DNA of 64,000 nucleotides from WFQV01 sp964611145 (GCA_964611145.1 CAZSYM010000007.1:1-64000); one strand, 5' to 3'; positions 34,680 to 44,209 are shown, numbered from the stretch's first letter. The notes: a model not told the origin generated them from the sequence alone. Translations and numbers: made by a program.

Positions 34680-37600
34680 ATGAAAAAGTTTTCTTTCTTT
34701 TTTTTGTTTTTGACGATTAGCATTTTCGGACAATTCGGACAGAACAAGGTTCAGTATATCGATTATGATTGGTATTATATTCAAACCAAACATTTCGATA
34801 TTTATTTTGCAAACGGTGCGCACAAAAGCGTCGAGTTTTTGGCAAGGGAAGCCGAAACGGCTCTCGCGAAAATTGAGAATGACCTGGATTACAAAATAGA
34901 TAAGCGTATTCCGATTATTCTTTATAATTCCCACAACGATTTTCAGGAAACCAATGTTTCGGACCAATTTATAGGACAAGGGACGGGCGGGTTTACCGAG
35001 AGATTTAAAAACCGTGTCGTGCTCCCTTTCGAAGGTTCTTATGCAAAATTTCGTCATGTTATTCATCACGAACTTGTGCATGCGGTAATGAACGAATATC
35101 TTTTCGGCGGTTCTTTGCAGAACGTGATTTCCAAGAGTATAAAACTGCAATTGCCTATTTGGTATCACGAGGGTATGGCGGAATTCCTTTCTTCTCGCTG
35201 GGAAACTAATTCGGACCAATTCATACGAGATGCCATTATTAACGAGTATTTGCCCGATATTAATCGCTTGAGCGGTTATTTCGCTTATCGCGGAGGCGAG
35301 GCGCTTTTTAAATATATTGCGGATACTTACGGCGTGCACATGTTGGGAGTGCTTTTGAGCAAGATAAAAGGCGAAGGAAATCTTGATGACGGATTAAAAG
35401 CCGCTCTGGGGATAAAATTGGAGGAGCTTAATAAAAGATGGAAAAAAGCTTTGAAGAAAGTTTACTGGCCGGAGATTGCTTCTCGAGAAGACCCCGATGA
35501 TTTTGCCAAGCGATTAACGGATAATAAAAAGACGCGGGGCTTTTATAATACCAGTCCCGCAATTTCTCCAAACGGCGAGAAGATAGCATTCATTTCCGAT
35601 AGGGATATTTTCCTGGATGTGTATGTGATGGATACCGAGCATCCCGAAAAAGTAAGGAGAATTGTCGAAAGCGGACAGGAAAATGATTTCGAGGAGCTGA
35701 ACGTTTTGTTTCCCGCAATCAGCTGGGCACCGGATAATGTTCACATCGCTCTTTCCGGTAAAAGTTCGGGATACGACAATATTACGCTTATCAATACGGT
35801 TACAGGTGAATACGAAGAATTACCTTTTCACATGAAGGGAATAGAATCCGTGGCGTGGTCTCCCGACGGCAAGAAAATTGCTTTTGACGGTCAAAACATA
35901 GAACAATCCGATATTTATGTATACGATTTGGAAAGCAAGAAAATAAAAAATTTGACCGACGATATTTTTAGTGATTCCGATCCCGTTTGGTCCCCCGATG
36001 GAAAACAAATATTTTTTTCTTCCGACAGAGGAGAGTTTTTGAGCAAGTCGGAAGCGGGAGAAAATTTTGATATTTTCGAACACAATTATAAACAACTTGA
36101 CTTGTACCGTTTGGATATTGCTTCGGGAAGGATAGAACGTTTAACGAATTGGGAATTGAGCGACGAAAAAAATCCCGTTATTTCTCCGGATGGTAAGAAA
36201 ATGATTTTTACTTCCGACTATAACGGAATTTCGAATTTGTATGAAATGGATTTGCCTCCTTTCGGCGATTCGACTGGATTTGCAAAATTAAAACCGAAAC
36301 CGCTCACGAATTCCTTGAACGGAATTTATCAACTTTCCGCCACCAAAGATGGCAGTAAGCTTGTCTTTACCACGCTCTTTAATGCCGGGTATAACATTTT
36401 TATGCTTAGGAATCCTTTTGAAATGGCGCGTCTCGATTCTATTGAACCGACGGTATTTATGAAGGAATTGAAAAAAGGGGGAATAGAAAATGCAAGGATA
36501 TTTGCCGACACTTTGGCGGCTCGGCGGGCTGATAGTCTGATAGCAAAGGAAGAGAGGGTTACGAAGGATACTTTGAATGATAGTTTGCAAATTTTTACCG
36601 GTGGCTTTGTTCAGGAAAAGGAAACCAAACGAAAAGGGAAGAAAGGGCGTTATATTTTCGGGCGCGGAGTGGTTCGGCGCGATACACTTGAAGGCAAAGC
36701 CGATACCGCAAAAATTTTCCAAGCCGCTCTGGATGAGAACGGAAATTATCTGGTTAACAGATATAAAGTCAATTTTTCTCCCGATTTGGTATATGCCAAT
36801 GCGGGATATAGCACTCTGTACGGATTGCTGGGAACTACGGTGCTTTCTTTTAGCGATATGCTGGGGAATCATCGTTTGATTGGCGTTACAAGTATGCAAA
36901 TGGATTTAAAAAATAGTGATTACGGATTGTCCTATTATTATTTGGCAAAAAGAACCGACTTTGGTTTCGAGGCTTTCCATACGGCACGATTCCTTTATGT
37001 GGGGAATTATTTCTTCGCCGATTTTTATCGCTTCAGAAATTACGGGGTAATTGTTTCCGCAAGCTATCCGTTTAATCGTTTCTATCGCGTGGATGCAAGT
37101 CTCGGCTGGCTAAATGTTTCGGCGGAAAATATGGACGACCCTTCACAACCTATCGATAAGGAAAGTTATATAATTCCCACACTTAGCTTTGTGCATGATA
37201 ACACGTTTTGGGGTTACACTTCTCCCATTCAAGGGACGAGATATAACTTTACCGTTTTTGGTAATCCAGGCGTAACGGGCAAAAAGCTGAGCTTTTATTC
37301 TTTCACGTGGGACTGGAGAAAATATTTCCGATTCTTTTTCGATAATCTTTTTGTTATGAGATTTTCCGGGGGATACTCCGGGGGTGCCAGCCCGCAAAGA
37401 TTTTTCGTGGGAGGTGTGGATTATTGGATAAATAGAAGTTTTGCAACGGGACAGGTCCCGCTTCGCAAAGCATCGGATTTTGCATTTTTGACTCCCGGCT
37501 TGCCCTTGCGTGGCTATGATTATGCGGAACAAATGGGCACGAAATATTCTTTGGTTAATCTTGAATTGCGTTTCCCATTGATACGTTATCTTGTTACGGG

Positions 37601-37859
37601 ACCTTTGCCCTTTATGTTGCAGAATATTTTGGGTGTGGCGTTCATAGATGCGGGCTCGGCATGGCATGAAAATTCGGCCGTTAAGTTTTTCAAGAAAGAT
37701 GATCGTGGAAATTTAACAACGCAAGATTTGTTGATTGGAACGGGCTTCGGTTTCCGCCTCAACTTTATTTTTCTATGGCGCTTTGATGTTGCATGGGCGT
37801 ATAATATGCAGTACTTTACCGGTCCCAAGTACTATCTTTCGATGGGCATAGATTTTTGA
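34680..37859 (+). CDS. Gluzincin peptidase, TolB-like propeller and outer-membrane barrel fusion
   Basis: A 1059-residue exported protein. After a signal peptide (ending SIFGQ) comes a zinc metallopeptidase domain with HHELVHAVMNE (about residue 123) and the glutamate of WYHEGMAEF as a likely third ligand. From about residue 280 to 600 run WD40-like PD40 repeats (SPDGKKIAFDGQ, SPDGKQIFFSSD, SPDGKKMIFTSD). The C-terminal ~400 residues are rich in aromatic beta-strands with an RGYDYAEQMGTKYSLVNLEL segment like the Omp85/D15 loop and end in YLSMGIDF, a barrel-insertion signal. It is probably a peptidase-propeller module tethered to the outer membrane by its own barrel. The substrate is unknown. 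Confidence 0.8.
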   Translation: MKKFSFFFLFLTISIFGQFGQNKVQYIDYDWYYIQTKHFDIYFANGAHKSVEFLAREAETALAKIENDLDYKIDKRIPIILYNSHNDFQETNVSDQFIGQGTGGFTERFKNRVVLPFEGSYAKFRHVIHHELVHAVMNEYLFGGSLQNVISKSIKLQLPIWYHEGMAEFLSSRWETNSDQFIRDAIINEYLPDINRLSGYFAYRGGEALFKYIADTYGVHMLGVLLSKIKGEGNLDDGLKAALGIKLEELNKRWKKALKKVYWPEIASREDPDDFAKRLTDNKKTRGFYNTSPAISPNGEKIAFISDRDIFLDVYVMDTEHPEKVRRIVESGQENDFEELNVLFPAISWAPDNVHIALSGKSSGYDNITLINTVTGEYEELPFHMKGIESVAWSPDGKKIAFDGQNIEQSDIYVYDLESKKIKNLTDDIFSDSDPVWSPDGKQIFFSSDRGEFLSKSEAGENFDIFEHNYKQLDLYRLDIASGRIERLTNWELSDEKNPVISPDGKKMIFTSDYNGISNLYEMDLPPFGDSTGFAKLKPKPLTNSLNGIYQLSATKDGSKLVFTTLFNAGYNIFMLRNPFEMARLDSIEPTVFMKELKKGGIENARIFADTLAARRADSLIAKEERVTKDTLNDSLQIFTGGFVQEKETKRKGKKGRYIFGRGVVRRDTLEGKADTAKIFQAALDENGNYLVNRYKVNFSPDLVYANAGYSTLYGLLGTTVLSFSDMLGNHRLIGVTSMQMDLKNSDYGLSYYYLAKRTDFGFEAFHTARFLYVGNYFFADFYRFRNYGVIVSASYPFNRFYRVDASLGWLNVSAENMDDPSQPIDKESYIIPTLSFVHDNTFWGYTSPIQGTRYNFTVFGNPGVTGKKLSFYSFTWDWRKYFRFFFDNLFVMRFSGGYSGGASPQRFFVGGVDYWINRSFATGQVPLRKASDFAFLTPGLPLRGYDYAEQMGTKYSLVNLELRFPLIRYLVTGPLPFMLQNILGVAFIDAGSAWHENSAVKFFKKDDRGNLTTQDLLIGTGFGFRLNFIFLWRFDVAWAYNMQYFTGPKYYLSMGIDF

Positions 37860-37903
37860 GTTTTTCCCGAAAGAGCACAAGGCATTGCTTTTGCTTAGCT
37901 CGG

Positions 37904-38725
37904 TTAAAATTCGAACTTGTAACTCAAAGTGGCGGATGCAAATTTTCTTACGGCGTCTTCGAAGGAATGCTCTTCGTAATTAAAAATCAGCGCTAAGTTT
38001 TTTGCAAGGGAAAGGGTTAAAAACATTTGAAACGCGCCTTTTTCCAAATAGGGGACGTTATAGAATATCAAGTAGTCGTAATCGAAGTAATATTTTCTTT
38101 TCCCTATAAACCAATTGAATATGAAATTTATTTGCTCTGTGAGTTGTAGGCGGAGTTTATTTTCAAATGAGAAATAACTCACTTTCCCGATTTGCGTGAG
38201 TGCGGGAAAAAAGGAAGCGGAAAAGAAAAGATTGGGACGCCAGAGAATCCCGCCTTTTCCGAAAAATATTTTTGTGTTCCCTTTCCAACTTATTTTTTCG
38301 AAGGAACCTTCGAGGGAATAAAATATTAGATTTTTATAATACGTTGCCGAAAAAGAAAAGATTTGTGCCGCGGAATTGATTGAATCATAAGGACTTTTAT
38401 ATTTCCCTTCCGAATGCGAGTAACCAATGGAAAAATAAAACGGGAAAAAATTTGTCGTTCCTTTTACGCTCCAAAAATTTTCTTTGTAACTTTGATATTT
38501 ATCTTCTTGTTTGAATTGTTTTGCGACTCCCGAAATTTCATGTAAGTATGAAGTTAAAAAACTCCCCCACAATAGATATTCATCTGATTTGCTGTTCGTT
38601 TTTGGGTTGCTCCCGGCGACGTATCCACTCGCAATTGAAATCGAGTTTTTGCGTAGAGCCTGAGCGAACAGAATTTGTGAGGCCAGCAAAAAAAATAAAA
38701 TTGTCTGTATTTTTGTCTTCGGCAT
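37904..38725 (-). CDS. Putative outer-membrane beta-barrel protein
   Basis: A 273-residue protein that I do not recognise by family. A signal peptide (ILFFLLASQILFAQ) is followed by alternating aromatic/hydrophobic strands throughout (FFPFYFSIGYSHSEG, NLIFYSLEGSFEKISW, FSFENKLRLQLTEQINFIF), ending ASATLSYKFEF with the terminal Phe of BAM substrates. About 12 strands seem possible. I chose ATG 38725 over GTG 38734. It is the last gene of the PqqD/ATP-grasp operon, 79 bases behind the TPR gene, and may be its surface pore or receptor. Confidence 0.7.
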   Translation of the reverse strand: MPKTKIQTILFFLLASQILFAQALRKNSISIASGYVAGSNPKTNSKSDEYLLWGSFLTSYLHEISGVAKQFKQEDKYQSYKENFWSVKGTTNFFPFYFSIGYSHSEGKYKSPYDSINSAAQIFSFSATYYKNLIFYSLEGSFEKISWKGNTKIFFGKGGILWRPNLFFSASFFPALTQIGKVSYFSFENKLRLQLTEQINFIFNWFIGKRKYYFDYDYLIFYNVPYLEKGAFQMFLTLSLAKNLALIFNYEEHSFEDAVRKFASATLSYKFEF

Positions 38726-38804
38726 TTCTTTCACGAATCTTAATTTTCAATTTGAATTCAAATGGTTTAAGAGTCTTCGAATAAGAATCCGTTCCTTTCC
38801 GCAA

Positions 38805-39428
38805 TCATTTGGTGGCTTTATATCCTTTCAATGCGCTTGGGTCGTTGGGAACGGAAATTAAAGCGTTTTCAAAATACTTATGTGCTTTGGCGGTACCGCC
38901 TACGTAGTAATTAGCCCAGCCGAGATAAAGGTTTGCCGAGTAGTCACTCGGATAATTTTTGGTTACCTTTTCGAAATAAATCATGGAGTTAAGATAGTCT
39001 CCTTGGTTGAAATATATTAAGCCCAAGTTGAAGTTCGCTTTATAATTCCCCGGGTCCTTATCCAAAATTGTTTCATAGGTTCTTTTTAATTCTTTTAGCT
39101 TGTTCATTTTTGAATACGGGAAAGTTAGACCGAGCAAAGCCTCCACGCTTTTGGAACTGATTCTCACGGCATTTTGATAGTAAAAAACAGAAGTGTTAAA
39201 GTCTCCTTTTAAGTAATACAGCCAACCTAATCGGAGATTGAAGAGGTAATCTTTTTTGTTATCCGAATAATATTTTGCCATAATGTTAATTGCGTTATTG
39301 ATGTCGCCGACTTTTTCGGCGGCAACGGATGCTTTGAAAATTTCTATTCGGGATTTATTTTGTGCGTTGACTTGTAGGACCAAAGCCAAGAATAAAAGCA
39401 AAGCCCAAAGATTTTTTTTAGTTTTCAT
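38805..39428 (-). CDS. Exported tetratricopeptide-repeat protein
   Basis: A 207-residue protein with signal peptide MKTKKNLWALLLFLALVLQV and about five TPR units (for example FNLRLGWLYYLKGDFNTSVF, KANFNLGLIYFNQGDYLNSM, ANLYLGWANYYVGGTAKAHK). It is probably a periplasmic scaffold. AAGGAG, formed by the last codons of the upstream gene, lies before its ATG, two bases after that stop, so it is translationally tied to the transporter-peptidase fusion. Confidence 0.85.
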   Translation of the reverse strand: MKTKKNLWALLLFLALVLQVNAQNKSRIEIFKASVAAEKVGDINNAINIMAKYYSDNKKDYLFNLRLGWLYYLKGDFNTSVFYYQNAVRISSKSVEALLGLTFPYSKMNKLKELKRTYETILDKDPGNYKANFNLGLIYFNQGDYLNSMIYFEKVTKNYPSDYSANLYLGWANYYVGGTAKAHKYFENALISVPNDPSALKGYKATK

Positions 39429-39430
39429 TT

Positions 39431-41551
39431 TTACTCCTTTTTAACTGCTTTAAATTCTTTTCCGCTTTTTGAAAAGTGAAATTCTCTAATTCCTTTTGAT
39501 GTGTCGATAATTAACTTACCGTTATCTTCTTTTTGATAAAATGAAAAAATTCCTTTCCCCCTTGTTTTCAATTTTGAGAGCAAAACGAAAACCTCATCTT
39601 CCAATTTTACCCATTTGAATTCTGTTCGTGTCGAAAGGGCTGAATAAAGGAGGAGAAGAAATTCCGAAGCGTATCGTATCAATCCGTCCACCACAAAGCC
39701 TACGGGCAAGGGGTCGTCCCAACGGAGTTGTTCGGAAAATTCCAATGGCACTTTTGATGCCGCTAAATAGAAGAAGTAAAGAGCGCTTTTTTTGCTTCCG
39801 ACATAATTTGCTACGTAGAATATTTTTTCGGTGGCGTAAATGTTTAATCTGTCCCCGTTTTCGTTTTCGAGATACGGTACGTTCAATATATCGACTTTTG
39901 ATGTCCATATTTCTTCGAATGTTGTCCCGTTATATTCGCATACGAATTCCAATTTATCTCCCAGCTTAAAGTTTAACGCTTCTTTAATGCTTTTGTGAAC
40001 GTCGATGTTTCTAATTCTTTCGTTTTGCTTTGGAAAATCAAAAACGTGAAGTTCTTCCGTACCGTCTTTTTCGGAATTGTAATGTGCCAGCGGAAACTTG
40101 TAAGTTTTGTCGCCCAATTTGTCCGTTAGTTGAAATTGGAAATGCAAGTGTGGTTTTGGCGAACGACCGCTATTTCCGCAGCGCGCTATTATCTGTCCCT
40201 TCTTGACCTCGTCGCCTTCTTTAACTAAAGCGGATTTCCTTTTAAGATGCGAAAGGGAAGAAAACAAACCCTCGCCATGGTCAATAATAATAGTATTTCC
40301 CCAGTTCTGTTCCAAGTTTACTTCGCCTATTTCATTGTCGCGGACGTTGTCTATTACCCTTGCAATTTTGCCGTCCAACGGGGCGACTACTGGGGTGTTG
40401 AAGCAGTAATAATCGGAAGGTTCTTTCCCGTCGCCGTGATAGAAACTCCCGTTTTCATCGGCGATTTCGAAGTCCCATGCGTATTTCCAATCTTCTTTGT
40501 GAGTATATTCTCCGTCGAAAGCTTGTGTGATTGTCCATTTGCCGAGAAAAGGAAGTTCGGGAAACAGATATTTAAAGGATGCAAAACGTGAAAGACGTGT
40601 GGAATGATAGTAAAAATTTTCTTCCGGGGAACCGGGAGGAAAATAAAGCAAAGTCAAATCGGTATTTTCCTGACGGAATTTTAAGCTGTATATGGTTGAC
40701 AAAGTAACAATGTTAAAGGGAAGTACCAACACGGGCAAAAGCTTTTCGCTCAGGATATTTTCGAAGAAAAGCGTAAATGTTATGATGAAAAATATTGTCA
40801 TTAGGAGCAAAGGAATGGTTTTCTTGGAGAGTATGATCATACTTCCGCCCAATGCGAAAGCCGTCAACACCGCATTGAAAGAAGTCAGGATTAAAAACGT
40901 GTGAGAGGGATTTGGAAAAACCGAAATTACAATGGCATAATTTATTGCAAATGCGATGAGAGAATTCAGAAACATCACTCGAGAGAATGCAAGTATAATT
41001 AGCCACAACAAAATTCCCGCCCAAGCGCTCGATTGCAGTAATATTAGGGCTAAAGACGAGAAGAAAAGATTTAGCCATTCTGGCAAAAATTCAATCGAAC
41101 CGCTGGTTGCGGTAATTACGTCTCTGTAATGTATGCCCTGAAAATTTGTTATTACGATTAAGAAAACGTAAAGTGTAAGGATGAACGGTAAACTTAGACC
41201 GGGGAGATTAAAAAGATTAGCCATTAAATGTTCTAAGGAAGCGGATATGAAGAAAGCAAGAAAAATAAATATGACGGCTAAGCCGATTATGAAAGGGGAA
41301 AGTTTGAAGAAGAAAGCGATTGCCGCTCCAATCAGTATCCCGTTGAAACCGTAAAATCCTTTGCGAATTTTTTCATTGTCGAATTTCAAATAAAGGGCAA
41401 AGGCGTTTGAAAGTAGGACGCCGAGTAACCCCATTGCTCCCACAGCAGGATCTATAAAAGAGATGAGCAATGCTCCTATGCCGAACCATTTTCTGTTGGA
41501 AAAGAAAATTTGAGCATAGCTATAAAATATGGAATCCAGAAATAGCTTCAT
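39431..41551 (-). CDS. Urea-transporter-family channel fused to an M23 peptidase
   Basis: A 706-residue fusion. Residues 1 to about 290 are about ten membrane helices of the urea transporter family (IGALLISFIDPAVGAMGLLG, FYGFNGILIGAAIAFFF, LPGLSLPFILTLYVFL), with the duplicated N-G-x-L-x-G pattern. Residues about 330-500 are a lysostaphin-like M23 metallopeptidase: a His in YTHKEDWKYAWDF with Asp a few residues on, the lipoyl-like TPVVAPLDGKIARV strand and HLHF (about residue 468) as the second zinc motif. About 200 residues of unknown domain follow. M23 enzymes usually cut peptidoglycan cross-bridges. Fused to a small-solute channel, the peptidase would sit in the periplasm at the channel mouth. 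Confidence 0.85.
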   Translation of the reverse strand: MKLFLDSIFYSYAQIFFSNRKWFGIGALLISFIDPAVGAMGLLGVLLSNAFALYLKFDNEKIRKGFYGFNGILIGAAIAFFFKLSPFIIGLAVIFIFLAFFISASLEHLMANLFNLPGLSLPFILTLYVFLIVITNFQGIHYRDVITATSGSIEFLPEWLNLFFSSLALILLQSSAWAGILLWLIILAFSRVMFLNSLIAFAINYAIVISVFPNPSHTFLILTSFNAVLTAFALGGSMIILSKKTIPLLLMTIFFIITFTLFFENILSEKLLPVLVLPFNIVTLSTIYSLKFRQENTDLTLLYFPPGSPEENFYYHSTRLSRFASFKYLFPELPFLGKWTITQAFDGEYTHKEDWKYAWDFEIADENGSFYHGDGKEPSDYYCFNTPVVAPLDGKIARVIDNVRDNEIGEVNLEQNWGNTIIIDHGEGLFSSLSHLKRKSALVKEGDEVKKGQIIARCGNSGRSPKPHLHFQFQLTDKLGDKTYKFPLAHYNSEKDGTEELHVFDFPKQNERIRNIDVHKSIKEALNFKLGDKLEFVCEYNGTTFEEIWTSKVDILNVPYLENENGDRLNIYATEKIFYVANYVGSKKSALYFFYLAASKVPLEFSEQLRWDDPLPVGFVVDGLIRYASEFLLLLYSALSTRTEFKWVKLEDEVFVLLSKLKTRGKGIFSFYQKEDNGKLIIDTSKGIREFHFSKSGKEFKAVKKE

Positions 41552-41557
41552 TTTTGA

Positions 41558-42922
41558 TTATCCATTTAAAGAAAAATCTTTCAGTTTGTCGGGTAATCTT
41601 TCCGGGGCTGTTATGTTTTCCAATTTCTCTGCTTCGCGGATTAACTCCATTTCCCCTTCTTCGGTAATTAGCACTACGTTGGGGCGGAGCGTGATAAATT
41701 GCATCCATTGTGTTACGCTGTATGCTCCAACGTTCAGAATCACAAGCTTATCTCCCTTGTGCATTACTGGCAAAACAACGTCCTCGCGTATTACGTCTAT
41801 ATTCATGCATAAAGGTCCGTAAACAGCAGTGTTTTCCGTGAAGCCGAGTGTTTCTTTTGTGGGAGCGAGTTTGTGATTAAACCAATAGCTGGTAAAAAGG
41901 TAATTTACGCCTGCGTCCATTATTATAGCTTGTTTACCGGTTGAAAGACGTTTGGTGGCTATTACGGAGCTAATCAAATAACCGGCTTCGTCAATCATTG
42001 CACGCCCTGTTTCCAATGTTAATATCGGTAATTCATCCTGGGGTAGATTGAGTTCAAAAAGTGCGGAAGTGATTGCATCGGCATAATTTTCATAGGTTGG
42101 TAAAATCTGTTTAGCTTCCAAGTATTGCCCTTTCAGGGTATTGAAGGAAGGGAAACCTCCCCCGATGTCTATGTATTCGAGGTGGACGTCGTAATTATCA
42201 TAAAGTGCTTTTGCCAAGTCAACAAGCTTGAGAGTTGCAATTCTGTATGGGTCGGCGCTCATAATGTACGTCCCGATGTGGGTGTGCAAGCCTTTTAATG
42301 TTAAATTATCGTTGTAAAGAATTCTTTTCAAGGCTAACATTGCTTCGCCGTTTTCATAGTTGAACCCGAATCGGTTCCATGGCGGATAAATTCCGGTATC
42401 CATGTTTACGCGAATTGCCACGTTTGCTTTTATTCCGATGCGCTCGGCAATTTCCATTACGGAATAAAGCTCGTCAAAATGGTCTATGTGAATTAGCGCT
42501 TTTTCGCGGATGGCTTTTTCGAGTGCCGTCTCTGTTTTGTCTGGCCCGTTGAAAATAATGTTTTCTCCGTTGACGCCAAGATTTCGCGCTTTATCGTATT
42601 CGAATTCCGATACTACTTCCGCCCAGGAACCCTCCTGGTGGTATATGGAACAAATTGCATTTAGGTAATTAGTTTTGTATGACCATGCAAAGCGAACTTT
42701 CGGATAACGTGTTTTGAAAATTCTTGTCAATTTTCTGTACTGTTCTCTGATTTGCCTTTCGGAAAAGACGAAAACCGGAGAACCGAATTTCTCTGTGAGT
42801 TTATCAATCGGTACGCCGTCGATTTCCGTAATGGGGTGGAACGTTTGCATGGCGCCGAATTTATTCATCATTCCCGATTGCTGTTTTATTATAATTGGCT
42901 TTTCATATCTTTTTTTATCCAT
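41558..42922 (-). CDS. Fold-III PLP-dependent amino acid decarboxylase (DAP-decarboxylase-like)
   Basis: A 454-residue alanine-racemase-fold enzyme. The PLP Lys is K83 in FAWSYKTNYLNAI. HTHIGTYI, DIGGGFPSF, ETGRAMIDEAGYL, YGPLCMNIDVI and VGAYSVTQ match the active-site and dimer motifs of diaminopimelate, ornithine and carboxynorspermidine decarboxylases. It is unlikely to be the housekeeping LysA, because it is locked in an operon with an ATP-grasp ligase (8-base overlap) and a PqqD-like gene. It may make a decarboxylated amino acid for ligation. AAAGGAG precedes the ATG. Substrate identity is not readable. Confidence 0.85.
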   Translation of the reverse strand: MDKKRYEKPIIIKQQSGMMNKFGAMQTFHPITEIDGVPIDKLTEKFGSPVFVFSERQIREQYRKLTRIFKTRYPKVRFAWSYKTNYLNAICSIYHQEGSWAEVVSEFEYDKARNLGVNGENIIFNGPDKTETALEKAIREKALIHIDHFDELYSVMEIAERIGIKANVAIRVNMDTGIYPPWNRFGFNYENGEAMLALKRILYNDNLTLKGLHTHIGTYIMSADPYRIATLKLVDLAKALYDNYDVHLEYIDIGGGFPSFNTLKGQYLEAKQILPTYENYADAITSALFELNLPQDELPILTLETGRAMIDEAGYLISSVIATKRLSTGKQAIIMDAGVNYLFTSYWFNHKLAPTKETLGFTENTAVYGPLCMNIDVIREDVVLPVMHKGDKLVILNVGAYSVTQWMQFITLRPNVVLITEEGEMELIREAEKLENITAPERLPDKLKDFSLNG

Positions 42923-43958
42923 TATTCAAAACTCCTTTGACGGTTATTTCTTCAAATTTTTTTATGTCAACGATTAAATCCCATGAATAGCGAATGAAGA
43001 TTTTTCCTATCTCGTAAGAAGTGAATGGTTTTACCTTTTCGCCAAGTGCTAATTGTAATGCGGCGTAAGGGAGATTTTGTCCCGCTCCGACTGCAAGATA
43101 AACCCAGGCGGGGAAACGTGGGTTTATTTCGAGTAAATAGAATTCTCCGTCCTCCTCTTTCTTGACAAATTCGAACTCCGCACCTCCACGCCACTCCAAC
43201 GCTTCTATGATTTTACGAGAAATGCCCAAGAGTTCCTCGTCGTAAATAGAAACCCCTGCCCAACCTTTCCCTTTTTCCGTGATGTACATTTTCTTACTTG
43301 CCACGGCACCTACCGTGCCACCTTCACCATCGCCAAGCGCCACAACGTTAAATTCTTCGCCTTTAATGTATTCCTGTACGATTATGGGCAAACCCCATTT
43401 TGCAGATAGTTTCGAAAAATAAGCGGTGGCTTCAGTAAAATTGTGTGCAATGTAAGCATCGTAGAAAATGCCTTTAATTACAATAGGGTATTGTAAGTCT
43501 TTTGGTAAGGAATAGAAGTCATTGGCCGAAGATACGATGATATTAAAAGGTGCTCGGACGTTATGACGTTTGCAAAATTCCAGAAGTTTATCTTTTCCAC
43601 GTAAAATCAATTGTTCCGTCGTGGGCAGGAAAGTTTTAATTCCCATTTCTTCCAATTTTTTGGATAATTTCGAAAAGGCAAACAGCTCGGCGTCCAACGT
43701 GGGAATTACAACATCTAATTTTTCAAGCGAGTGAATATAGGAAAGCCTATCTAAAAACGCGTCCATTCCCGCGGAGGGATATGGAATAAGATAACTTCGC
43801 TTTGCTATTTCTTTCATGTATGCACCCGGTTCAAGTGCGTCGTAAAGTAACCCGATTATTTCACCCTCGAAATTTCCCGAGTCCAAAATGCCTCGAATTA
43901 CGGGGACGCCGGGTCCGGGGCTGTCTATGTTGTTCAATCCCGTTACCGCAACTTTCAT
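42915..43958 (-). CDS. ATP-grasp ligase
   Basis: A 347-residue carboxylate-amine ligase of the ATP-grasp superfamily, related to carbamoyl-phosphate synthetase and biotin carboxylase folds. The N-terminal preATP domain starts KVAVTGLNNIDSPGPGVPVI. The central ATP-binding region has RGKDKLLEFCKRHNVRAP, PIVIKGIFYDAYIAH and VQEYIKGEEFNVVALG. The Mg site is in FEFVKK...FYLLEINPRFP. It would form an amide through an acyl-phosphate. It overlaps pqqD-like by four bases and the decarboxylase by eight, so the three products are probably made in fixed proportion. Confidence 0.88.
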   Translation of the reverse strand: MKVAVTGLNNIDSPGPGVPVIRGILDSGNFEGEIIGLLYDALEPGAYMKEIAKRSYLIPYPSAGMDAFLDRLSYIHSLEKLDVVIPTLDAELFAFSKLSKKLEEMGIKTFLPTTEQLILRGKDKLLEFCKRHNVRAPFNIIVSSANDFYSLPKDLQYPIVIKGIFYDAYIAHNFTEATAYFSKLSAKWGLPIIVQEYIKGEEFNVVALGDGEGGTVGAVASKKMYITEKGKGWAGVSIYDEELLGISRKIIEALEWRGGAEFEFVKKEEDGEFYLLEINPRFPAWVYLAVGAGQNLPYAALQLALGEKVKPFTSYEIGKIFIRYSWDLIVDIKKFEEITVKGVLNNG

Positions 43959-44209
43959 GATTCTTCTACCAATTTAAGATTGCGAAGCATGGTAATGAAT
44001 TCATCAAAGTCTCTTTGGGCGGTTTCAGGGTCCACATCATATTTTTCAGTCATGCGGGTTATTATTTCTTCTTCGCTCAAACCCTCTTTCAGTAAAGAAA
44101 TGATTTCTCTACCGGTTTCGTTTACGGTGAAAGATTCACCGGTATTTGGCATAAAGAGAAAACCGTTTTCGCTTACCGCCAAATTTCCCGAAATTTTGTA
44201 CTGTGCCAT
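43955..44209 (-). CDS. PqqD-like protein (RiPP recognition element fold)
   Basis: An 84-residue protein with the PqqD pattern: SENGFLFMPNTGESFTVNET, then the helical half REIISLLKEGLSEEEIITRM, YDVDPETAQRDFDEFI and a final LRNLKLVE. PqqD-fold domains bind leader peptides of ribosomal peptides and present them to modifying enzymes. It leads the six-gene minus-strand operon. AGGA precedes its ATG. I could not find a precursor peptide nearby, so the bound ligand might be encoded elsewhere. Confidence 0.85.
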   Translation of the reverse strand: MAQYKISGNLAVSENGFLFMPNTGESFTVNETGREIISLLKEGLSEEEIITRMTEKYDVDPETAQRDFDEFITMLRNLKLVEES

